From an uncultured Bacilli bacterium (lineage in GTDB: Bacteria > Bacillota_I > Bacilli_A > RF39 > UBA660), in contig CANRHO010000055.1 of NCBI GenBank assembly GCA_947630435.1, forward strand, positions 1 through 5,519: a stretch of 5,519 bases of DNA, read 5' to 3'. A program made the position numbers and the translations under genes. The notes under the pieces were generated by a model. It was given only the letters and a program-made list of their open reading frames with translations. It ran no database searches and was not told the DNA's origin. Shown here piece after piece: positions 1-4,395 of the stretch; the first letter of the stretch is position 1; every line of letters starts with the position of its first letter.

Positions 1-663
1 AATATGTTCTATAACTGTTCAAGTTTAACAAGTTTAGATTTAAAAAACTTTGATACGACAAACGTAATAAACATGTCTGGTATATTTCAAAATTGTTCAA
101 GTTTAACAAATTTAAATTTAACAAACTTTAATACTCAAAATGCAACGAACATGTCAAATATGTTTTCAGGATGTAAAAGTTTAACTAACGTAGATTTAAA
201 AAATTTTGATACAAAAAACGCAACACTAATGAATGGTATGTTTTCAGGTTGCTCAAGTTTAACAAGTATAAATGTAGGTAATTTCAATACCCAAAATGTA
301 ACTAACATGGCTTCGATGTTCTATAACTGTTCGTTATTAGAAGAACTAAATTTAACAAGCTTTGATACTAGTTTAGTTACGAATATGTCATCGTTGTTCT
401 ATAACTGTTCAAGTTTAACAAAGTTAGATTTAAAAAACTTTGATACGACGATGGTAACAGACATAAATTCGATGTTTAGAAATTGTACTAAATTAGAGAA
501 TTTATATTTAGACAAAGCAGATTTTAGCAGTGTAACAAACAGTTCAAATGCATTTAATTCAATAAATAAAAACGTTAATATATACGTTAAAGATGAAAAA
601 GTTAAAGAATTTATTCATAATTTGAATAATAATGTTAATGTTATAATATCAAATGAAGCGTAA
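1..663 (+). CDS. BspA-family 26-residue leucine-rich-repeat surface protein, C-terminal part (5' end outside window)
   Basis: The frame is open from base 1 and ends at TAA 661-663, so only the last 220 residues are visible and the true start lies upstream. Counting from the Met codon at base 4, cysteines fall at residues 5, 31, 57, 83, 109, 135 and 161, an exact 26-residue period. Each unit follows the pattern MFxxCSSLTxLDLxNFDTxN and then VTNM. This is the BspA/DUF285 repeat known from surface proteins of Listeria, Mycoplasma and many gut Firmicutes, where it forms a leucine-rich-repeat solenoid linked to adhesion or host contact. The seventh unit is degenerate. A cap follows (about residues 183-219) with a VNIYVKDEKVKEFI stretch, typical of how such arrays end. 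There is no C-terminal LPXTG motif or membrane helix, so any anchor or signal peptide must be in the missing N-terminal part. Family assignment is firm; the ligand is unknown. Confidence 0.9.
   Translation, partial: NMFYNCSSLTSLDLKNFDTTNVINMSGIFQNCSSLTNLNLTNFNTQNATNMSNMFSGCKSLTNVDLKNFDTKNATLMNGMFSGCSSLTSINVGNFNTQNVTNMASMFYNCSLLEELNLTSFDTSLVTNMSSLFYNCSSLTKLDLKNFDTTMVTDINSMFRNCTKLENLYLDKADFSSVTNSSNAFNSINKNVNIYVKDEKVKEFIHNLNNNVNVIISNEA
4..549 (+). repeat. Seven tandem 78-bp coding repeats (26-residue LRR units)
   Basis: Units begin at 4, 82, 160, 238, 316, 394 and 472, each 78 bp long, with no insertions or deletions between units. The first six are well conserved and the last is diverged. Conservation also holds at nucleotide level: bases 6-59 of unit 1 and 396-449 of unit 6 differ at only two positions over 54 nt. 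The block ATGTTCTATAACTGTTC occurs at 4 and again at 316. Neighbouring units are less alike than units 1 and 6, which suggests recombination or conversion within the array. Confidence 0.9.
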
Positions 664-700
664 AGTGTAATACTTTACATTAATTATCAAAAAATGATAA
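660..700 (+). repeat. Two short perfect inverted repeats after the surface-protein stop codon
   Basis: GTAAAGT (660-666) and ACTTTAC (672-678) form a 7-bp stem with a 5-nt loop that overlaps the TAA stop. TTATCA (684-689) and TGATAA (695-700) form a 6-bp stem with a loop of five A. Neither is followed by a T tract, so neither looks like a complete intrinsic terminator. They may protect the 3' end of the transcript, or be chance palindromes in AT-rich DNA. Confidence 0.4.
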
Positions 701-735
701 ATGAAACATTAAAATACCTTAATTAAATTTAATAT

Positions 736-805
736 AAAAAGAGGAGTTTAATTAGATTTATAAGTATATAAAATTACTTTAAGCCCTTTATACTCTTCTT
801 TTTTT
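736..805 (+). terminator. Long rod-shaped hairpin with T tract, probable intrinsic terminator ahead of holA
   Basis: Bases 736-747 pair with 792-803 in a 12-bp stem containing one G-T wobble (G743 with T796). Inside it, 749-751 can pair with 788-790, and 757-766 pairs with 775-783 in a 9-bp stem with one bulged T at 761 and an 8-nt apical loop. The descending arm runs into seven T at 799-805. The T tract and strong lower stem suggest termination of the upstream surface-protein transcript. The size (about 70 nt) and nested inner helix are unusual for a plain terminator, so an attenuator or small-RNA 3' end is also possible. No known riboswitch or T-box consensus was recognised. Confidence 0.6.
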
Positions 806-815
806 ATTGTATAAT
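787..815 (+). promoter_or_regulatory. Candidate sigma-A promoter of holA
   Basis: TTTATA at 787-792 (four of six matches to the -35 consensus) is followed by a 17-bp spacer and a perfect TATAAT at 810-815. Transcription would begin near 822, leaving a leader of about 16 nt. The -35 element lies in the descending arm of the hairpin at 736-805. The ribosome binding site follows as AAGGTG at 827-832, five bases before the start codon. Confidence 0.6.
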
Positions 816-837
816 TATTTTAAAAGAAGGTGTAGTA

Positions 838-1773
838 ATGAATGTATATTTAATATATGGTAGTGACTATAGTATCATAAAAAGGGAAATACATAAAATA
901 ACAAACGGAATAAATGACGTTGTTAAGTATGATTTATCAATTGATAAAGTAGACGTTATGTTAGATGATGCATCATGTATATCACTTTTTGGTGATAAAA
1001 AAGTTTTGGTTGGTGAAAACGCATTGTTTTTAACTACTACACCATCTAATGTTAATCATGATTTTGATTATTTGGAGCGTTATTTACTAGATGATAATCA
1101 TAATAATATAGTTATATTTAGTGTTATATCAGATAAACTAGATGAAAGAAAAAAAATAGTTAAACTATTGAAAAATAATTCTAAGGTTATTCATAAACAG
1201 GTAATAGATGAAAAACAATTACCTAATTTTGTTGTTACGGAATTTCAAAATGAAGGATATTATATCGATTATGATACTGCTTGTTATTTTGTTAATTACG
1301 TCGGTAAAAACGTTGATATATTATTAAGCGAAATCAATAAGATGATTATTTATAAAGATAATGAAAAGAAAATTAATATTGATGATATTAATTCTGTTAA
1401 TAGTAAAAGTTTTAATGATAATGTTTTTGATCTTTGTGATGGAATAATGAAAAAAGATTATAAAAAAATATATGATTGTTATAATGATTTAATGACGTTA
1501 AAAGAAGAACCAATAAAAATAATAGTTTTACTTGGCAACCAATTCATTTTAATATACCAGTGTAAATTATTGTATAATTCTGGTATGAGTGAAAAGGAAA
1601 TAGCAGACTACTTAAAGGTTCATCCATATAGAGTTAAACTTGCATTACAAACAAACTATTTAATATATGAAATTGAAGACATTATAAAAAAACTTCATAA
1701 CTTAGACTATGATATTAAATCTGGTAAAAAAGATAAAAACTTTGGTTTAGACGATTTTCTTTTACACCTTTAG
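838..1773 (+). CDS. holA: DNA polymerase III delta subunit (clamp-loader wrench)
   Basis: The 311-residue product has the length and layout of bacterial HolA, the clamp-loader subunit that opens the sliding-clamp ring so that it can be loaded on primed DNA. The N-terminus MNVYLIYGSDYSIIKREI is the typical delta start: it occupies the P-loop position of related AAA+ proteins but lacks GxxxxGK(S/T), as expected because delta does not bind ATP. A middle domain (about residues 140-210) follows. The C-terminal helical collar domain (about 210-311) carries the family signature with LLGNQF, a GMSEKEIADYLKVHPYRVK stretch (HPYRVK at 262-267) and a final helical region. The start at 838 has AAGGTG upstream and its own candidate promoter. 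The next gene begins 52 nt downstream, with no obvious terminator between them. No tryptophan is encoded. Confidence 0.92.
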   Translation: MNVYLIYGSDYSIIKREIHKITNGINDVVKYDLSIDKVDVMLDDASCISLFGDKKVLVGENALFLTTTPSNVNHDFDYLERYLLDDNHNNIVIFSVISDKLDERKKIVKLLKNNSKVIHKQVIDEKQLPNFVVTEFQNEGYYIDYDTACYFVNYVGKNVDILLSEINKMIIYKDNEKKINIDDINSVNSKSFNDNVFDLCDGIMKKDYKKIYDCYNDLMTLKEEPIKIIVLLGNQFILIYQCKLLYNSGMSEKEIADYLKVHPYRVKLALQTNYLIYEIEDIIKKLHNLDYDIKSGKKDKNFGLDDFLLHL

Positions 1774-1800
1774 TTGAAGTTTATTTTTATTTGTGATAAT
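1774..1800 (+). promoter_or_regulatory. Weak candidate promoter for the 33-residue ORF
   Basis: TTGAAG at 1774-1779 directly follows the holA stop. GATAAT at 1795-1800 is preceded by TGT, giving an extended -10 (TGnGATAAT). The spacer is 15 bp, shorter than ideal. The microprotein could be transcribed from here or by read-through from holA. Confidence 0.3.
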
Positions 1801-1825
1801 ATAAAGCTATATTATAGGAGGCAAT

Positions 1826-1927
1826 ATGGAAAATCTAACTAACGAGGAAAAAAAGAAAATAATAACAAAAATAATTATATGTATATTATTACTTATAATA
1901 ATGATAATAGTTGGTATATTGCTTTAA
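1826..1927 (+). CDS. Small single-helix membrane protein (33 residues), function unknown
   Basis: The ORF runs from ATG 1826 to TAA 1925-1927 and is preceded by a full AGGAGG at 1816-1821, four bases from the start. The N-terminus MENLTNEEKKKIITK is charged. Residues 16-33 are almost all Ile, Leu, Met or Val with one Cys and one Gly, enough for one membrane-spanning helix. By the positive-inside rule the lysine-rich N-terminus would face the cytoplasm. It starts 52 nt after holA and ends inside a strong intrinsic terminator. The consensus ribosome binding site, the position between holA and a terminator, and the amphipathic-to-hydrophobic design make it a plausible real gene. I recognise no family. 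It could also be a leader peptide or a toxin-like hydrophobic peptide. Confidence 0.55.
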   Translation: MENLTNEEKKKIITKIIICILLLIIMIIVGILL

Positions 1928-1956
1928 AAACTTGCTTTATAAAAGCAAGTTTTTTT
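1926..1956. terminator. Bidirectional intrinsic terminator between convergent genes
   Basis: ACTTGCTTT (1930-1938) and AAAGCAAGT (1942-1950) form a perfect 9-bp stem with a 3-nt loop. The plus strand continues into seven T (1950-1956). The minus strand has five T opposite the A run at 1926-1930, so the element can stop transcription both ways. It overlaps the stop codons of both the microprotein (1925-1927) and uppP (1955-1957). Confidence 0.9.
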
Positions 1957-2767
1957 ACAAAAATAATATTACAAGAATTCCAACGATTAGACAGTAAATT
2001 GAAAAATAACCTAATTTTCCTTTTTTAATAATGTTGATAAACCATTTGGCACTAAAATACGTTACTATTGCACTAGCAATCATTGCGAATATATATGCAA
2101 CGATTAAATTACTTATATTAACAGTATTTATTAAATCTTTAATTCCAAGTATCATTGTAGCTAAACTAATTGGCAAATAAAGCATGAAAGAATAATTAAC
2201 GGCTACATTCTTTTTTAAATCACGGTTCATTGCACCTACTATTGTAGCACCACTTCTTGATATTCCTGGGAAAAGCGCAGCGATTTGAAATATTCCAATT
2301 ATAATACTATCAATTATACTTATTTCGTTTTTATCTTTTTTTCCTTTTGCATCCTTTATCAAAAATAAAGCTAAGGCCGTAATTAATAGTGCAAGACCAA
2401 CTAACTTAACGTTGTTAGATAGTGTGTCAATGGTATCCTTAAATAAAAGCCCGAATATTCCAGCAGGAATAGTGCCTAATACTATCAACCATGCATATTT
2501 GTAATTTTCTTTATAATCATCTTTTTTTGTTTTTATAAATTTAAAGAAATCTGATATAATTTTAACTATTTCTTTACGATATAAAAAACATATCGCTATA
2601 AAAGACCCAAAGTTAGCAACTATTTCAAAGTTAATATCATTTAGCATTTTAAAATTAAAAAGTTTTTTTAAAATTAGTAGATGTCCACTTGATGAAATTG
2701 GTATTGGTTCAGTAAAACCTTGTATAACGCCTAAAAAAACGTATTGTAATATTTTTATTATGTTCAT
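1955..2767 (-). CDS. uppP: Undecaprenyl-diphosphatase (BacA/UppP)
   Basis: The 270-residue integral membrane protein removes a phosphate from undecaprenyl diphosphate at the membrane, regenerating the lipid carrier for peptidoglycan and other wall polymers; overproduction is linked to bacitracin tolerance. Numbered from the chosen start, motif 1 is Q16-GFT-E20 followed by PIPISSSGH (21-29), within the family pattern (E/Q)xxxE plus a conserved Ser/His. Motif 2 is FPGISRSGAT (166-175) with the essential Arg at 171. NFGS (52-55) replaces the QLGS of E. coli, as in other Firmicutes forms. Several hydrophobic helices span the chain. I place the start at ATG 2765-2767: AGGAGG lies at 2781-2786, 13 nt upstream. 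A possible ATG at 2789-2791 would translate through that ribosome binding site and has none of its own. The gene is convergent with holA and divergent from the 2850 gene. Confidence 0.93.
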   Translation of the reverse strand: MNIIKILQYVFLGVIQGFTEPIPISSSGHLLILKKLFNFKMLNDINFEIVANFGSFIAICFLYRKEIVKIISDFFKFIKTKKDDYKENYKYAWLIVLGTIPAGIFGLLFKDTIDTLSNNVKLVGLALLITALALFLIKDAKGKKDKNEISIIDSIIIGIFQIAALFPGISRSGATIVGAMNRDLKKNVAVNYSFMLYLPISLATMILGIKDLINTVNISNLIVAYIFAMIASAIVTYFSAKWFINIIKKGKLGYFSIYCLIVGILVILFL

Positions 2768-2794
2768 CTGTTTTTCTATTCCTCCTATCATATA

Positions 2795-2822
2795 TTACAT
2801 TATATACTAATTTTTATATAAA
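2795..2822 (+). promoter_or_regulatory. Weak candidate promoter of the three-gene operon
   Basis: TATAAA at 2817-2822 could serve as a -10 element, with TTACAT at 2795-2800 as a poor -35 at 16 bp. It overlaps the candidate uppP promoter on the other strand. Many A/T hexamers here would score similarly. Confidence 0.3.
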
Positions 2823-2827
2823 ATAAA
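2799..2827 (-). promoter_or_regulatory. Candidate promoter of uppP
   Basis: On the minus strand a perfect TATAAT lies at 2804-2799, with a poor -35 (TTTATT, 2827-2822) 17 bp upstream. Initiation would fall near 2792, giving a leader of about 24 nt that contains the AGGAGG at 2786-2781. This supports the shorter uppP start, because the upstream ATG would be almost leaderless. Confidence 0.5.
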
Positions 2828-2849
2828 TATTATTTATTAGGAGATAAAA

Positions 2850-3071
2850 ATGTTAGGAAGAATTTTTTTATTTATAAATGGATTTATTTTAATGGTTATA
2901 GGTTTTTCTACATTAATTTTATACATAAACTTATTTAGTTTTGGGTATAATTTTAAAGAATACTTATGTTATGTTATCAAGTTACCAGAATTTTATTATT
3001 TGATTATCGGATTTACATTAATTAATTTTTCCGTTTTAAAAAAGGGAGGTAAGTATGAAAAACGTTTATGA
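2850..3071 (+). CDS. Small two-helix membrane protein (73 residues), function unknown
   Basis: The start ATG 2850 follows AGGAG at 2839-2843 with a 6-nt gap. Two hydrophobic segments are visible: residues 5-28 (IFLFINGFILMVIGFSTLIL region) and 48-63 (FYYLIIGFTLINFSVL). A short loop with one Lys and one Glu separates them, and the tail KKGGKYEKRL is basic. This predicts a membrane hairpin with both ends in the cytoplasm. The gene ends with TGA at 3069-3071 and overlaps the next gene by 17 nt, so the two are very likely translated from one mRNA. The first helix loosely recalls the N-terminus of AmaP-like membrane anchors, but this is too weak to name it. No family is recognised. Confidence 0.75.
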   Translation: MLGRIFLFINGFILMVIGFSTLILYINLFSFGYNFKEYLCYVIKLPEFYYLIIGFTLINFSVLKKGGKYEKRL

Positions 3072-3693
3072 TATTTTAGTTAATTTTAAAGAAAAACCTT
3101 ATGAATTTTATGAATGGGATAATACAGATTCAATTAATCATGTAAAAAAAATTCCATCTTTCAAGGTAAATGATTTAACCATTTATGAAATAATGAATTA
3201 TGATGTTAATATGTCACGTGAATTTTTAGAATCAATCCTTGATAAGACTGAGATTTTTTCTGATCGTGAGATAAAAAAAATACCTTATGCATGCATAGTT
3301 TTTAATGATGAATTTGCTCTTGCAATCATATTGGATAAATCTGGTCGAGTAGTTGGTAAAAGCAAATTATTATTTGATGAATCTGATGACGTGGTTATAA
3401 GTGGAAAAGGATTAGATATACATAACATTGAATATAGCATAATAAAAAAGAAAAAAGTAAATTTAAAATTTACAAGAAAAGAAAGCAAGATAGTAATGTT
3501 ACTTGAAAAATATCTTAACAAAATACTTGAAAATAAAAAGTATGATGAATTGAAATATATATATTTTGAATGTTTTGATGAAGAAGAAAGTGAGTTTATA
3601 AATGCATACTTAAAATTAAAAAAAAGCATTAATGATGCAGACTTTAATGTTATTAATAGATTAAAATCCTTAATTAAAGTTTTAAAAAAGTAG
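3055..3693 (+). CDS. DUF3603 (YjbA-like) family protein
   Basis: The product is 212 residues, probably soluble, rich in Lys, Glu and Asp. Recalled from memory, B. subtilis YjbA shows the same order of features: an N-terminal VYDILVNFKE-like segment, FYEW (18-21) followed by DSINHVKKIP, a central segment reading IVFNDEFALAIILDKSGRVV with GKSKLL just after, and a C-terminal FTRKESKIVMLLEKYL followed by DELKYIYFECF. These correspond to the Trp-rich start, the ILAVDTIGYTIPVRKSRL region and the LTRKERQI...EIGYWYTEW region of YjbA. It is shorter than YjbA (about 250 residues), mostly at the C-terminus. The family has no established biochemical function. GGAGG at 3045-3049 lies 5 nt before the start, inside the upstream gene, which supports translational coupling. 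The next gene starts 49 nt downstream with no terminator between. Confidence 0.78.
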   Translation: MKNVYDILVNFKEKPYEFYEWDNTDSINHVKKIPSFKVNDLTIYEIMNYDVNMSREFLESILDKTEIFSDREIKKIPYACIVFNDEFALAIILDKSGRVVGKSKLLFDESDDVVISGKGLDIHNIEYSIIKKKKVNLKFTRKESKIVMLLEKYLNKILENKKYDELKYIYFECFDEEESEFINAYLKLKKSINDADFNVINRLKSLIKVLKK

Positions 3694-3742
3694 TATAAAA
3701 ATATTTCTTCATGCCACATTAATAGCAGAAGGAGGAAATGAC

Positions 3743-4291
3743 ATGAAAAATGGGATAAAAAAAATATTAGTAGTTTTATGTGCAATCTTACTTTTCACTG
3801 GTTGTAGCTGTGCTATGAATGATAATAAACCAGAAGAGGCAGTTGATACATTTTTTGAAAAATACAGAGCAAAAGATGACGATATAATAACCCAGTTAAA
3901 AGAAACGATTGAAAATGAAAATTTAACTGATGATTCTAAAGAAAAGTATCAAGAACTTATGGAAAAACAATATGATCAGTTTGCATATGTAATAAAAGAT
4001 ACTAAACAAGAAGATAATAAAGCTACTGTAACAGTTGAGCTTACGGTACTTAACTATCGTAGTGCAATATTAGAAGCTGAAGAAGAACTTAAAAATGATC
4101 CAGATAAGTTTAATGATGATAAAGGAAACTTCTCAGATGAAAAATACATGGACTATAAAATAGAAAAAATGTCTGAAGTAACTGATACTACTACCCATAC
4201 AATCGATTTATCTTTAACAAAAGAAAATGGTATGTGGAAAGTTGATCAGCTATCAGGCGATGATATATCAAAACTACATGGACTTTACTAA
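3743..4291 (+). CDS. Predicted lipoprotein of unknown function
   Basis: The 182-residue product has a typical lipoprotein signal: a basic start MKNGIKK, a hydrophobic core ILVVLCAILLF and a lipobox-like FTGC with the predicted lipidated cysteine at residue 21. Phe at position -3 is less usual than Leu. A second cysteine follows at 23. The mature part begins with PEEAVDTFFEKYRAKD and ends with a strand pattern TIDLSLTKENGMWKVDQLS. This resembles small extracytoplasmic lipoproteins of NTF2-like design (DUF4878 or DUF5105 types), where a helix-rich start is followed by sheet ending in a W+V motif. That is fold-level inference only. The middle is charged (about residues 40-70 and 113-140). GGAGG at 3731-3735 lies 7 nt before the start. 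It is probably the last gene of an operon with the DUF3603 gene, closed by the hairpin directly overlapping its stop codon. Confidence 0.85.
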   Translation: MKNGIKKILVVLCAILLFTGCSCAMNDNKPEEAVDTFFEKYRAKDDDIITQLKETIENENLTDDSKEKYQELMEKQYDQFAYVIKDTKQEDNKATVTVELTVLNYRSAILEAEEELKNDPDKFNDDKGNFSDEKYMDYKIEKMSEVTDTTTHTIDLSLTKENGMWKVDQLSGDDISKLHGLY

Positions 4292-4322
4292 AAATTAAGA
4301 ATTAAATTTTCTTAATTTTTTT
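4291..4322 (+). terminator. AT-rich intrinsic terminator after the lipoprotein gene
   Basis: AAAATTAAGAA (4291-4301) pairs perfectly with TTCTTAATTTT (4309-4319), an 11-bp stem with a 7-nt loop, and runs into seven T at 4316-4322. Only one pair is G-C, so the stem is weak per base pair, but its length, the T tract and its position at the stop codon fit termination. It separates the operon from htpG. Confidence 0.72.
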
Positions 4323-4330
4323 ATCGTTAA

Positions 4331-4357
4331 TTAGCACTTATTTATTGACAGTGCTAA
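4331..4357 (+). promoter_or_regulatory. CIRCE operator (HrcA binding site) of htpG
   Basis: The site reads TTAGCACTT, nine bases, CAGTGCTAA, against the CIRCE consensus TTAGCACTC-N9-GAGTGCTAA. Eight of nine bases in each arm match; both innermost bases differ. The symmetry extends outwards: TTAATTAGCACT (4327-4338) and AGTGCTAATTAA (4350-4361) are perfect 12-bp inverted arms around an 11-nt centre. HrcA is the heat-shock repressor that binds CIRCE, and its activity is tied to the GroEL chaperonin. The site overlaps the -35 element and most of the promoter spacer, so a bound repressor would block polymerase. HrcA itself is not in this window. Confidence 0.93.
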
Positions 4358-4373
4358 TTAATAATATTATAAT
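4345..4373 (+). promoter_or_regulatory. Perfect-consensus sigma-A promoter of htpG
   Basis: TTGACA at 4345-4350, a 17-bp spacer and TATAAT at 4368-4373 match the housekeeping promoter consensus at all twelve positions with ideal spacing. Initiation is expected near 4380, leaving a leader of about 15 nt with AGGAG at 4383-4387, eight bases before the start codon. The -35 hexamer begins in the CIRCE spacer and ends in its right arm. Confidence 0.9.
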
Positions 4374-4395
4374 TATTTGTGTAGGAGATGATGAT

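Noticed and set aside
703..830. Riboswitch or T-box upstream of holA
   Set aside because: No T-box AGGGTGG-type motif, preQ1, SAM or other known consensus could be recognised. Only the hairpin and T tract are supported.
3694..3742. Separate promoter for the lipoprotein gene (TATAAA at 3694-3699)
   Set aside because: No acceptable -35 lies 16-18 bp upstream. The short gap without a terminator favours read-through from the DUF3603 gene.
3757..3764. Run of eight A in the lipoprotein signal-peptide codons as a possible phase-variation switch
   Set aside because: Equal-length A runs occur in the DUF3603 gene (near 3269) and in htpG (near 5089), so this is expected in such AT-rich DNA and not specific to a surface gene.
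3285..3785. Minus-strand ORF of 166 codons
   Set aside because: It lies antisense to the well-supported DUF3603 and lipoprotein genes, and its Phe/Leu/Ser-rich product is what the complement of A-rich coding DNA yields. There is no ribosome binding site or family resemblance.
4388..4393. ATG codons at 4388 and 4391 as alternative htpG starts
   Set aside because: They are in a different frame from htpG and sit too close to AGGAG; 4396 gives the conserved HtpG N-terminus.
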